DNA of 64,000 nt from Atherinomorus stipes (taxonomy: Eukaryota > Chordata > Actinopteri > Atheriniformes > Atherinidae): the NCBI GenBank assembly GCA_023101725.1, contig JALJCO010001021.1, positions 62,001 to 126,000 on the forward strand, read 5' to 3'. This document shows positions 24,901 through 33,165 of the stretch, in pieces (the stretch's first letter is position 1; every line of letters starts with the position of its first letter). Position numbers and translations under genes: made by a program. A model generated the notes under the pieces. The model was given only the letters and a program-made list of their open reading frames with translations. It was not told the origin of the DNA and ran no database searches.

Positions 24901-26566
24901 ATTTTTTTTCAATTGAAATACAATTTAATGTATTTTTCTTGAGTAGTGCTTGAGTTAATATTAATGTCTGTGTCTATTATTGGATTCAGTTATTCGCTAA
25001 AACCATTTTTAATTTTGTGGCAATTATTCTTATGCGATTAATCAAGATAGATAAATTACAAACCCTGTAATTAATTAGATTTTTTCTTTTAATCAAGTCC
25101 CACCCCTATTATTTAAAATTTCTGGGATTATTTGAATGTTTCTAATAATGCATTATGTTGGTCTTAAATTTGATTTATAAAGGTCTTAAAACAGAGGTGT
25201 CCAGCTCTGGTCCTCGAGGGCCGCAATCCTACAGGTTTTCCATGTCTCCCTTCTCCAACACACACCTGACTCAAATTCAGAGTCAGATTTTAGATTATTT
25301 TAGATTAATTTAATTTGAGTCAGCTGTGCTGGTACAAAGAGGCATGGAAAACCGTCAGGACAGCGGCCATTGAGGACCGACTTTGGACACCACTGCCTTA
25401 AAAGGTCTTAAATTGAACTCACTAAAACCTGCAAGAACCCTGTTTGTTGCGTAATCTAAAGCTACAAGTGAGTCTGAACATGGTCATGGGAAGGAGAATT
25501 TTTCTCCATCTGAAAAAAGAGAAATTGTAGTTGGAAAATGTGTGATGCAGTGATGCAGAGTAAAAAACACCATGTTGCAGTCACTTGGATCAGTAAAAAG
25601 TGAGGTTTGAGTGGTTTAGGTAGAGAAAAATTCTGCAGCCTAGAAGGGGGTGGAAACCTTCTGTAAAAGGATCACTTAATCCGATCTTTGTGGTTGGAAT
25701 AAATGCAATCTTTCTGTGCATCCTCAGCCCACACAGAGGTAAAGAGACATAAGTTTCTCAGCTCAGCTATAAAACTAAACTGGTCTGTTAAAGACACTTA
25801 TTGGGACAACTTCCTGGTCAGTGAATCTTATTTAGAAAACTCTCTCTAGGAATTTGATTCATAAATTCCTCCAGTGTTTCCTGGAAAGCTCCACTGGCCG
25901 GTTCACTTTTCACATGTCCAAAGGATTTTATTAGGACTAAAACCTTGGCAACATGTAAACAGAATCTCTTCCTTTAGGTTTCACATATACACTTATAATT
26001 AGTACAATTTCAATGAGACTGGCGCTGCTCTTTAAAAAGAGAAACATTGTGTAATGATTCTAGTAAAACCTGCTGATTGCTGCGTGGTGGACCACTTCCC
26101 AGTCTGGTGTACACCCTCTAAAGATGACATGGGCCCACATGTGACACATAACTAATGAATTATAACCTGATGTTTGAAACGTGACCAAGATTTTTGTGAT
26201 GAAAAACTGAAGCAGCATCTTTAAAAGTGCTAACAAATGAAAAACTGTGTCTCTGTCATCATTGTTCCTGTAAGCTCTCCATCTGTCTCCATCAGTCCTG
26301 TGTCCAGGGATGAGCAGGCGAGCGCTCACGAGTTTTCACCCGTCACCGAGGGGCCAGACGTCTGTCCCCTGGAGCACCTGATGGAGGTGGACGCGCCGGG
26401 ACGGGGACAGCGGCAGGGGGCGGACACACCCCCCTACTCAAAACTGCAGGCTGGCAGCGGGGTCGGAGACCTCAACAAGAACCTGCTGATTCAAGCGTAC
26501 AGCGCCGCCTCTGAAACATCCCAGCTGATCCCCAGCGTCGGCCCGAGCAAACTGGACGTCCAGTAG
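2167..26566 (+). CDS. map7d2: MAP7 domain-containing protein 2 (map7d2), 3' eleven exons; partial at 5' end
   Basis: MAP7-family proteins bind microtubules through an N-terminal coiled coil and recruit or activate kinesin-1 through the C-terminal MAP7 domain. Exons read here: 2167-2256, 4944-5030, 7640-7734, 14171-14244, 14332-14540, 15834-15972, 16995-17175, 20971-21075, 22975-23038, 23966-24110 and 26296-26566. All junction phases agree, giving about 486 codons. The first exons encode a Ser/Pro/Arg-rich linker; 15834-23038 encode a Glu/Arg/Gln-rich helix starting at [16 protein letters not shown] and ending [13 protein letters not shown], the hallmark MAP7 domain; the tail ends KLDVQ. The N-terminal microtubule-binding coiled coil is not in the window, so the 5' exons lie upstream. 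MAP7D2 rather than MAP7, D1 or D3 is inferred mainly from the bclaf3 neighbour. Introns are loaded with transposons. Confidence 0.86.
3797..3872 (+). repeat. LINE-like 3' tail fragment
   Basis: TGTACAGCACTTTGGTCAAC..AAATAAAGTTGACTTGA matches the recurrent teleost LINE 3' end (L2-like) that is commonly followed by a short repeat, here the GATA array. Confidence 0.45.
3871..3962 (+). repeat. (GATA)n microsatellite
   Basis: About 23 uninterrupted tetranucleotide units directly after the LINE-like tail, suggesting the array grew from the tail on integration. Confidence 0.97.
4944..5030 (+). CDS. map7d2: map7d2 exon B
   Basis: Acceptor CCGGTAG, donor GAG|GTGAGA. Encodes [21 protein letters not shown], 87 nt, symmetric phase 1-1, so it could be skipped without a frameshift. 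Confidence 0.7.
5570..5700 (+). repeat. degraded SINE body, related to 32958-33165
   Basis: TTACATGTCTTCCCCTGCTC...TTTTCTGTCAAACTACGG...ACAGCCCAAAAT parallels the body of the SINE at 32958 (GCATGTCACTCCCCACTCTC...CTGTCACTGTA...GTGCCCAAAA). Confidence 0.5.
5702..6312. mobile_element. hAT-like non-autonomous element
   Basis: Left end TAGGGATGTTTGATATTGAC, right end ATACTGGACATCCCTA. The interior has the GATATCCGATATT / CAATATCAGCTGATAATATC motifs known from a common fish hAT family. Flanking 8-mers are ATTTAGTA and ATTTAGTG (7 of 8 identical), the target duplication size expected for hAT. Confidence 0.75.
7640..7734 (+). CDS. map7d2: map7d2 exon C
   Basis: Acceptor TCGAACAG, donor ACG|GTCAGC (weak). 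Encodes [20 protein letters not shown] then [12 protein letters not shown], a basic Ser-rich linker typical of MAP7 family members. Confidence 0.75.
8104..11109 (+). mobile_element. piggyBac element, decayed
   Basis: TTAA target duplications sit at 8104-8107 and 11106-11109. Left terminus TACTAGAACCGCCAG and right terminus (reverse complement) CACGGGAACCGCCAG match at 12 of 15 positions. The left terminal motif recurs at 8272 (TAGAACCGCC then GAGGGGTTCATTTTTACCCC), and the right end holds an inverted CCCTAGAACCCC at 11067-11078. The element lies in a map7d2 intron, same orientation. Confidence 0.92.
8557..10317 (+). pseudogene. piggyBac transposase pseudogene (PGBD4-like)
   Basis: The reading frame starts with [16 protein letters not shown] and an acidic N-terminus, then breaks. 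A possible small intron or gap lies at 8787-8865. Frame changes occur near 9165, as a compensating pair near 9434 and 9470, and near 9520-9545 and 9850. Conserved blocks survive in different frames: [57 protein letters not shown], and a C-terminal Cys-rich finger ([20 protein letters not shown]). The three family catalytic aspartates are all still present (TVDKQLF, TTDNFF, LGVDIL), but the breaks make it unlikely to be active. It ends at the TAG at 10315-10317. Confidence 0.88.
12692..13922. mobile_element. inverted-repeat DNA transposon with subterminal AACCCA repeats
   Basis: Both ends read TACACACTAAAAACT inwards, and similarity continues through ACTAATTTCTGGGT (about 55 bp). Inside each end, short palindromic units AACCCAACTTCTGGGTT repeat several times. 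No transposase frame was seen. Class not assigned. Confidence 0.75.
14171..14244 (+). CDS. map7d2: map7d2 exon D
   Basis: Acceptor GACTTACAG, donor AACG|GTACAC. Encodes [20 protein letters not shown] then STPKR. Separated from the next exon by only 87 nt. Confidence 0.75.
14332..14540 (+). CDS. map7d2: map7d2 exon E
   Basis: Acceptor TTTCTTTTCAG|GG, donor GCAG|GTAACC. Encodes a Ser/Arg/Lys/Pro-rich segment ([20 protein letters not shown] through [20 protein letters not shown]), a likely phosphorylated linker before the MAP7 domain. Confidence 0.8.
15834..15972 (+). CDS. map7d2: map7d2 exon F, start of MAP7 domain
   Basis: Acceptor CCCACACAG, donor GAG|GTGACT. Encodes [13 protein letters not shown], then [20 protein letters not shown] and a Glu/Gln/Arg-rich helix. 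This is the characteristic entry into the MAP7 domain. Confidence 0.9.
16134..16515. mobile_element. TTAA-type MITE, right-truncated copy
   Basis: Begins TTAAAGGGGAAATTTG, then TTTTTTTCAATCTGGACC, TTTACTCACCCAGACAG and ACAAACTCCTTCATTTCACC. It is collinear with the complete copy at 21608-22031 but stops after AATGTCTGTAAATA. Confidence 0.75.
16995..17175 (+). CDS. map7d2: map7d2 exon G, MAP7 domain
   Basis: Acceptor CCCTTCAG, donor GAGAG|GTCTGG. Sixty codons of charged helix ([20 protein letters not shown] ... [13 protein letters not shown]). Confidence 0.9.
18831..19583. mobile_element. inverted-repeat element nested in 18670-20700
   Basis: Left GGCCCAGTCTCATTTCTC, right GAGAATTGAGATTGGGCC. 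The subterminal sequence is rich in CCCCTACCC on both sides. No transposase frame. The ends recall ISL2EU-type elements, but only from memory. Confidence 0.6.
19620..19860 (+). repeat. tRNA-derived SINE with L2-like tail
   Basis: GGTGGCCTAGTGGTCATGTC head, GCACTCAGGTGAACCACTG and GAGCAAGGTCCTTAACCCCC body, TTTCCCCTCGGGGATCATAA tail, then A-rich. A second copy is at 32556-32795. Confidence 0.75.
20117..20390. mobile_element. near-perfect palindromic MITE (hairpin)
   Basis: Arms of about 85 nt: left TGCACAACTCTGCTACTTCC...CTTTGTTTCCTGTCTTTCAT, right ATGAAAGACAGGAAACAAAG...GGAAGTAACAGAGTTGTGCA. A 45-nt loop contains CATTGTCGTCGTGGTTAC. Confidence 0.8.
20971..21075 (+). CDS. map7d2: map7d2 exon H, MAP7 domain
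   Basis: Acceptor TTTTTCAG, donor AAG|GTACTG. Encodes [20 protein letters not shown] ... [11 protein letters not shown]. Frame is exact at both ends (35 codons). Confidence 0.9.
21302..21460. mobile_element. copy of the 20117 palindromic MITE, one arm plus loop
   Basis: GTTCTATGCACAACTCTACA...CTCCTTTGTTTCCTGTCTTT matches the left arm of 20117-20390. The loop sequence is in the opposite orientation (GTAACCACGACGACAATGGC). Confidence 0.7.
21608..22031. mobile_element. TTAA-type MITE (AAGGGGAAGTTC family), complete
   Basis: TTAA at 21608-21611 and 22028-22031. Inverted termini AAAGGGGAAGTTCTTTTTTT and CAAATTTCTCCTTTAA, with CAACCTGGACC / GGTCCGGGTTG just inside. Confidence 0.82.
22975..23038 (+). 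CDS. map7d2: map7d2 exon I, end of MAP7 domain
   Basis: Acceptor CTTTCCAG, donor TCGG|GTAAAT. Encodes [20 protein letters not shown]. The [10 protein letters not shown] block is strongly conserved across the MAP7 family. Confidence 0.92.
23966..24110 (+). CDS. map7d2: map7d2 exon J
   Basis: Acceptor TTTGCAG, donor GTCAG|GTAAAT. Encodes an acidic linker ([20 protein letters not shown] ... [17 protein letters not shown] segment ending DGVQSMDVR), phase 1 in and 2 out. Confidence 0.8.
24214..24434. mobile_element. palindromic hAT-like MITE copy 1
   Basis: GGGTGCCCAAATCCAGTCCT ... GAGGACTGGACTTGGGAACC, with AACACACC / GGTGTGTTGG-type internal arms. Member of the fish family whose ends read like CAGGGGTGTCCAAACTC. 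Confidence 0.75.
24661..25442. mobile_element. hAT-like element with a nested MITE
   Basis: Left CAGGGTTCTTGTGGGGCCTT, right (reverse complement) CAGGGTTCTTGCAGGTTTTA. The interior is dominated by AAGGTCTTAAATTTG motifs. The MITE at 25192-25395 lies inside. TTTGTT is shared by both flanks. Confidence 0.75.
25192..25395. mobile_element. palindromic hAT-like MITE copy 2, nested
   Basis: CAGAGGTGTCCAGCTCTGGT ... CTTTGGACACCACTG. Internal CTCCAACACACACCTGACTC. Interrupts the element 24661-25442 inside its right arm. Confidence 0.75.
26296..26566 (+). CDS. map7d2: map7d2 terminal coding exon K
   Basis: Acceptor CTCCATCAG. The open frame runs to TAG at 26564-26566 and ends [11 protein letters not shown]. 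The acidic tail contains [22 protein letters not shown]-rich relative to the flanks, consistent with coding constraint. Confidence 0.85.
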
Positions 26567-29310
26567 CCAGGTGGAGACGGACAGACTGACGCCGACTGTT
26601 ACCTGAGTCATAACTTACAAAGACTTGTGTCTTTTCAGTAAGTGATTGTCTTCTTTTCCTTCTTTTTTAGGGCTTTTCATGCGCTGGCAGATAAAACCGA
26701 AGCCGGGAGACACAGACCAAGAGACCGCCACTTCCGTCTGCAACACAAAAACAATCGTCATCGTCACAAGGAACAACGGCTCAAAGCCCGATCTCTCATC
26801 TGCACACACATGCATAACTGTTAGGCTTCTTCATGTTTGATGCCGCGCAGATGGGCAGCTGTGAAAACATCCTTGCTTGATTGTCAACTTCAAAACTGTA
26901 AAAGTCCCTGAGACCCAACACGTTAATCATGCTATGAAACTTTAAAGGCATGAGCTGAGGCTTGAAGTTAATAAGATCAAATCTGCACACGTTTAGCCAC
27001 TCTTGTACATATTTCACATTTTCACATGGAAGACACCTGACACTGAGCTGTAGCTTCTCATGAGCTTTATGTTCCTCCATCAGACCATCAGAAGTCAGTG
27101 TTGCCCATCTGTGCTGCAACAAGTCGTGTCTCAAGTATCATCTGCTTTAATCTCACCCCTGCTTTTAAAAACTTTGTAAATAGATCAACCGGAAGGTGGA
27201 GTCTGTAATCACTGGGACAAGAAGCAGCTGAGTAGCCATTAATGAGGAGGAGAGCCGTTAGAGTGACGCTGTTATGTAAATCCTGTGTAGCATCTCCAGT
27301 GAGGACTAGTTAGTTGAGCTGTTTTATAGGCTGTGGTTGTAGCTGTGTACTTCAGTGTGTGGGAGTTTCTCTCCTGTCAGTGTTTCTGATGGTTCCTGTG
27401 TGTTTATCTCAACACCGATCTTCTCTACTGCTGACAGCCACTCTCACATGTCTAAAACAGATTTCTTGTCATCCCGAAGCTGCAGAAACCATAAACAAAT
27501 GATATTATAAGCCTGCTGTTAACCTGTAACACGTAGCCTATAGCTTTGGTTTCTCTGCTGCTTATCACTCCATTGAAGGACTCCTGTGGACTCCACAGCA
27601 GGGTGTGAACATAGCCTTGTGGGGGGAAAGGATAAAAAAAAGGTTAAATGTCTTGTATTTTTATCTGCAGGTCAGGAATTATTGACACGTTGTGATGTCT
27701 GTTTGTCTGCCACTGACTGTAACCATGCAGTTTTTAGTACGCACTTACAGAAGTTGTGTGTTTCGCCGCTCTGAGGACACTTGCACCTCCACTTCAGCTC
27801 GTTCCCCTGACCAAAACATACCTCGCCGGCTCTTTTGTTAAACACAGTTCACCGTCTCACAGCTCATCACCTCTGAGGCCTTAAACCTCTGTGCAGTCAA
27901 GATCTTTCCCTCTGTCAGCCTTCTGTGCTTCACCTTCGAGCACGAGCACTTTTCACTGCAGAAAATCCCTTTTCCACTAGAAGGAAACAGAACAAGATCC
28001 ACTTATTCATAGATTTCTTGAGGAAATTTATTTGCTTTCCAGCTGCACCAGAAAAGGCAGATCTGTGAGGGGAACGTCAAAATATCCATGTTTACACTCA
28101 TCAGTTCACTGTGGGCTCTTGCAGCGTGCTCTTGTATCACAATGCTTGAATCCCCATATTTGAATCCTTTAAGATACAAAGCTGAGCAGAAAAACACTTA
28201 AAACCGAATCATTTTTCTATTAAAGGACAGAAAACAGCTGCATCTGAGTCTGGCAGCAGGGCCGAGGTGTCCTGCAACAATGCCCTTTATATCATTTCAC
28301 TGGAATTCCTTCATTTGGATATTGCTACGTTACTGGTCTTGTACTGGTTCTACAGTTCTTTACACTTCTTCAGAGCTGCGCTGTCATACTCAGGATACCC
28401 ACCTTCTCAAGCTCAACACCTATGTGCTTCATCTCGTCATTACAACTGACGCGGTCAGTCTGTCTTTAGACATAATTTCCCCAGATGTTAGAGTTCATTA
28501 AGCCGTCCATTCATGTGTTTGGTAGATTCTCAGTCATCCAGGTCATGAGAGTTTGAATAAAGGCAGCTGGACCTCTTCCTCTTGGTTTGTGAAGACGCTT
28601 CACCTCTTTTCTGAAAGACAAATCAGTTCAGAGTTGGTGGCGGGGAGTTGTTAAGGTAGCGCATCACCGTCTCATCCTTTACACATACAGTTCTGACTAC
28701 TGCCCGGTCAGAACCAGTACGCTTTCTGAGGAGAGGTGAAATGTCTTCAAAAAGCAAAGAAAACAAGTTCAGGTTCCTTTCAAGCTTTTAGGATAATTGC
28801 TGTATCATTTTCAGTCTTTGCTGCAGCCAAAAGACATGCAGCATCTCCATCTCAGCACACATGTAGACCCACCTTTGATGCTGGTTCATACCAGAGTACG
28901 TTCCTGGCCCTGGAACGTAGCCCTGAAAGAGTCCCAAACAAAGCCCTGCTCAGTCCTGGTGGTGACGATGGGAAGCGTTCGCGGCCCTGGCGTGAACTCA
29001 CCCACCACACTGGCTCGTCAGTGTAAACATGGCTATTTATGTAACCAGCTTTTGTTTAAGAGCCCGAACCTTCACAGGCCCCCCAAGACCCCAGATTCTC
29101 TGTGCTATGGATGATGATGTAGCCTCGTCTCCATGACTACAGCTCCATAAAGATAATACATTCACATCTATCTGCAACAACTTCGCCCAAGCAACAGCCA
29201 AACTCTGAAAGCAATCATGCCTGCAGAGTTTATTAGTGTGAAGAATATCTATTACCATTTACAAAAAGCCTTTATAAACACAAATTACACAAGTAGAATA
29301 CAAATAAAGG
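26567..29310 (+). other. probable map7d2 3' UTR and downstream DNA
   Basis: No exon-like open frame was found. The stretch is repeat-poor up to about 28500. AATAAA at 29303-29308 is one candidate poly(A) signal, but the true end could be earlier. 28525-28760 resembles a dispersed teleost repeat (motif CTCAGTCATCCAGGTCATGA). Confidence 0.3.
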
Positions 29311-30399
29311 GGGGGGTGTTGATTGTTTGTTGTTTATTCTCTTAAAATGAACCAGGTGCAACAGTGTTTCCTAAAAACGCTGCTTTTGTGTAAAAGGAGC
29401 TCTGCAGCTCCACTTTGCCATGATGAGGTGAGGAAACATTTACCATCACTGCTGAGGTCAAAGCAGTGACAGTAAACACAGAATGACATCATCACACTCC
29501 TGCCAGCTCCCGTCTCTCTATGTTCGCTTATCACTCTCCAGATTCTGCTGCAAGTAGAGGTTTCTTCTGGGTCCCTCTGTATATGACGTAAACATAAAGG
29601 ACATAGTGTTTATCCTAATATTACTTAAACTCTGTGACACTGCAGCTTGGTGGAATATATCATTGTAGATGTGGTGCATGGATACTTGCTGAAAAAGACA
29701 AATAAAATTCATCCAACCATTTGTGTGAGTGAGCTGGATAAATGAAAGAATACTGATGAAAAACTCTTAGATGAGCGATGAAGTGAGGAGATGAGGTCTC
29801 TATGAGATGTTTTGTCTTTTACAGTTATAAGTGGCATGAAATGACATATTTAGTAGACTATAGGGATCAGTGCAACCACTCTCACTTATCATTATGTGTG
29901 TTGTATTTATGCCGCATTGACAAAAACAGACCAGCAGTAATTTAGATGAATAATGATTTCATTGCTTGAGCTCAATAATGTTTCATGTACTGAGGCTAAA
30001 ATAAAACATTATGACTTTTGATGATATTTCAGCTGTGGAAAATTAAAGATTTGGGCAATTGTCCCCAAAAATTTATAAGGTTTTGGCAAATAGATCAGCT
30101 GAAGAGCTAGATGCACCTGTTGGGTTTTTGTTGGATTTTTTTCCCACCTTCTTTATGAAGGGCATCCCTTTCAGATGCTTTAGGGTTTTTTTTTCTCTTT
30201 TTGTCTTTGAGTCTGCAGTTGTTCCCTCACATTTTCAAAGAAACACCATACTGAGACATACCACACAATTTGTTGGAGCAAAAAATTCATCTGCTTAAAA
30301 AAAAATAGGAAGAAATGGTTTGTTTCTGCGCCAGGCTGATAGTAACAAAGTGCCTAAAGACACGAAGAAAACTTCTTATCAAAGCAATCTGTTCTGTGT

Positions 30400-30535
30400 A
30401 GAGCCGCGTTTCTTAATCCTGGTCCTCAGAAACCCCTGCCTTGCCTTGCGTTTTCTAACTTCACACCTGATACAGATTGATTTTGTTTTTTGGAAGCCTG
30501 CTAACTTGAATAATTGTCTTGTAACTTCTGCTGCC
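30400..30535. mobile_element. hAT-like MITE fragment copy 3
   Basis: TTTCTTAATCCTGGTCCTCA, ACACCTGATACAGATTGATT. Left half only. Confidence 0.55.
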
Positions 30536-30703
30536 TCTTGGCCAGGACTCCTTTGAAAAAGAGGTAAATTAAAAGGCTATGTTGGTTTAAGAAACCTTTA
30601 TGTAGGTTAAATAAAGGTTAAATAAAAAAATAAAGGTTAAATTAAGAAAATTAAACAAAAAAACTTTAATATCAGTCAGGTATGTTAAAGTGTGGAAACT
30701 TCT

Positions 30704-30888
30704 AAACAGGGATCCTGAATCCTGGTCCTTGAGGGCTGGTGTCCTGCAAGTTTTGAAAGTTTCCTTGCTGCAACACACCTGACTCAAATTAATGACATCA
30801 ACAAATCAAAGACGTCAAGCACCTCACACATCTGAGTCTGAACGAGGTGTGCTGCAGCAGGGAAACTTCTAAATCCTACAGGACACCA
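30704..30888. mobile_element. hAT-like MITE copy 4
   Basis: CAGGGATCCTGAATCCTGGT ... GGTGTGCTGCAGCAGGGAAA, CCTACAGGACACC. Its right end is fused to the next copy at about 30888. Confidence 0.65.
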
Positions 30889-31012
30889 ACTCCGGTCTTC
30901 GAGAGCTGCTATCCTGCACATTTTGGTTGCACTCCTTCTCCAACACACCTGAATCAAATGAATGGCTCGTTACCAGACTTCTGCAGAGCTGAACGACGTG
31001 CACATAAAGGAA

Positions 31013-31853
31013 TTAAAGGGATACAACACCTTTATCTTCCACTCACCCTCATGGTAAGCGAGACACTGGTGCACTTTTTTAATATCTCAAATGCAGCCAG
31101 AGATCCAAAGAGGCTTTCATTATCCACTGACTTTAATATCATGGGGTTCACTGGCCCTCAACACAGAAAAGGTCCATGAAAGTCCACAAAAACTTGGCAA
31201 CATTCCTCCATACTGCTCATCCAATGTGATCCAAGTGTCCTGAGTTGTGCGTTCTTTACTTTCTTTACGACAGCAAGTTTAGTATATTTTTAAAGCAAAA
31301 AGAGGTACAAGATCTTTTTTGCATAGTATTGTTAAGATCTACTTTACTCCGGAAGCTGCGGCACACCAGCTCTAGTCGTTTTCTCTCTTAATGTTTCATT
31401 TAAATCAATAGCCAACCCGCTCTTGTAAATGCCCCTGTTTGTCTGCAGCTCTGGCGCTCATAAACAATGTAAACAACATATTTCTTCTTCTAGGGATGCA
31501 CGATTGGAATATTGAAGGAGTTTTGGGAATATTGCCATGTTTAACTTAACAACTTTTTGTTTCAGGCACGATGGTTTCTATTTTTAGGTTTATAACAGAG
31601 TGCCTGGGTGGGTTTGACCCCCAGACTCCTGGATAAGAGTCATTCTCAGCTGACCGTTCATCAAAGGGACTATCCCTTGCCAAGTAGCCAGGGCGCATGA
31701 ACACTCGGAGGCACAGTGACAAGACCGTCAACTGCCACAAATATATGAATGTCGGTGGATATCGAAACCCCTTTAGATCTCTGGCTGCATTTGAGATATT
31801 TAAAAAGCTCTTGCTCCACAGTCTTGCTCAGCATGAGGGTGTTGTATCCCTAA
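31013..31853. mobile_element. TTAA-type MITE (Angel-like), nested in a hAT MITE
   Basis: TTAA at 31013, then AGGGATACAAC...CTTCCACTCACCCTCATGG. The far end carries the inverted GCTCAGCATGAGGGTGTTGT ATCCCT. Same family as 53998-54819 (shared CACTCACCCTCATG, AATATCTCAAATGCAGC, TCCATACTGCTCATCCAATG). The resemblance to the fish Angel family is from memory. Confidence 0.7.
31590..31737 (-). repeat. tRNA-like SINE, family A copy 1
   Basis: The minus strand gives the B-box-like GGGGGTCAAACCC, CCTTTGATGAACGGTCAGC and CCCTGGCTACTTGGC. Nested within 31013-31853. Confidence 0.6.
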
Positions 31854-31982
31854 TAAGCTTTATGATTCAGGTGTGTTGCGAGAGGGTATGTTCTAAAAAT
31901 TGCAAGACAGTAGCTCTTGAGGACAAAACTTGGGCACCCCTGAACTAAATTAATTATCAATCTAGACCAATAAAATGGCAGT

Positions 31983-32150
31983 TGACGGGCCTGTCACTAC
32001 TGCCTCCGACTGATCATGCACCCTGGCTACTTGGCCACAGGGATATCCCTTTGGCTGAATGAGGTCAGCGAGAATGACTTTCACCTGGGAGTCTGCAGAT
32101 CAAATCCCACCCGGGCCCTCCGTTGCATACCTTGCCACACCATCTTCAAA
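31983..32150 (+). repeat. tRNA-like SINE, family A copy 2
   Basis: CATGCACCCTGGCTACTTGG, CCACAGGGATATCCCTTTGG, CTGAATGAGGTCAGC, CACCTGGGAGTCTGCAGATC, AAATCCCACCCGGGC. The most complete plus-strand copy. Confidence 0.65.
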
Positions 32151-32555
32151 GATTACCAGGAAGTTTAACTGCTTGAAAGCAAAACAGTGTTGACTGACAC
32201 ATTGTAAATAATTATATATATATATGGATATACATCTTTAGTTTTTCACTCATATAGGTGTTATTCACAAACCAGCTGCCCCTAAAATGCCAATATCTTT
32301 GTCATAAACAAGAGCCTATTCCTGTTAACAAGGCATAACAGTCGTCAGTTACCGGTCCTACCAGCCATTGTTGCCATTCCTCAGACTGTAAGAAAAGTAG
32401 GTATTGGCTGTCCTAAAAGTAGATAATGATGTCATCATCTAATTTGCATCATGGTCTTGGTACATATAATTGCAATGTACACTGCAGCAGAGAGGAATAA
32501 TGTCATGTTAGAGGCAAAAGTGAACAAAAGGGGGAGTAAGTTGCTTTGTGGTAAT

Positions 32556-32795
32556 GCTGGGTCCTTTAGAATGGGAGACCTGGACTCAGGTCCCCGACAC
32601 GGCACTCAGGTGAACCACTATTATGGGCTCTGAGCAAGGTCCCTAACCCATACAAAAGGGAAAAAATAACTACTCCCTGGGGGCAGTAATTGGCAGCCCA
32701 CTGCTCTGAAGTTAAACTTGAGATGGGTTAAATGCAGGGAATGAATTTTCTTATCAGTATTAAAAAAATATAGATTATTATTATTAAAAGACACC
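32556..32795 (+). repeat. tRNA-derived SINE with L2-like tail, second copy
   Basis: GACACGGCACTCAGGTGAAC, GAGCAAGGTCCCTAACCC and GGCAGCCCACTGCTCTGAAG parallel 19620-19860. Degraded tail. Confidence 0.65.
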
Positions 32796-32957
32796 CTAAA
32801 TAAGTTTATAGCAGCAAAACAAAACCAAAAAAGCCCTGCCAATTTTTTCTTTATTTGTTATTAAGTCTAGTTTGGTTGTCAGTGAACAGTCTATAGTATG
32901 CTACAGTTGCTTTTAACTTTTAATTTTGTTCACACTCACACTCAAAAGTAAGCCAGG

Positions 32958-33165
32958 GATGGGGCGGTGATTAGCTCAGTTGGTTGAGCAGCCGCCCCAT
33001 GAACAGAGGTTACAGTTCCTCAACGCAGTCGGCCCCGGTTCGATTCCCGGTCCAGGTTCCTTTGCTGCATGTCACTCCCCACTCTCTCTGCCCCTTTCCT
33101 GTCACTGTACACTGTCACATAAAGGCCACTAGTGCCCAAAAAATCCTTTAAAAAAAAAGTAAGCC
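32958..33165 (+). repeat. tRNA-derived SINE, third family
   Basis: Intact-looking A box (ATTAGCTCAGTTGGTTGAGC) and B box (CGGTTCGATTCCCGG), followed by CTTTGCTGCATGTCACTCCC and an A-rich end. Not a tRNA gene: there is no matching acceptor stem and the head is too long. Confidence 0.75.

Larger units (their letters stand above)
30888..31945. mobile_element. hAT-like MITE copy 5, split by a TTAA element
   Basis: Left part ACTCCGGTCTTCGAGAGCTG to about 31016. The right part resumes at about 31854 with GATTCAGGTGTGTTGCGAGA and ends TTGGGCACCCCTG. The intervening 0.84 kb is the nested element 31013-31853. Confidence 0.72.

Noticed and set aside
32958..33060. tRNA gene, because of clear A and B boxes
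   Set aside because: No paired acceptor stem, the spacing is too long, and it continues into a SINE body with an A-rich end.
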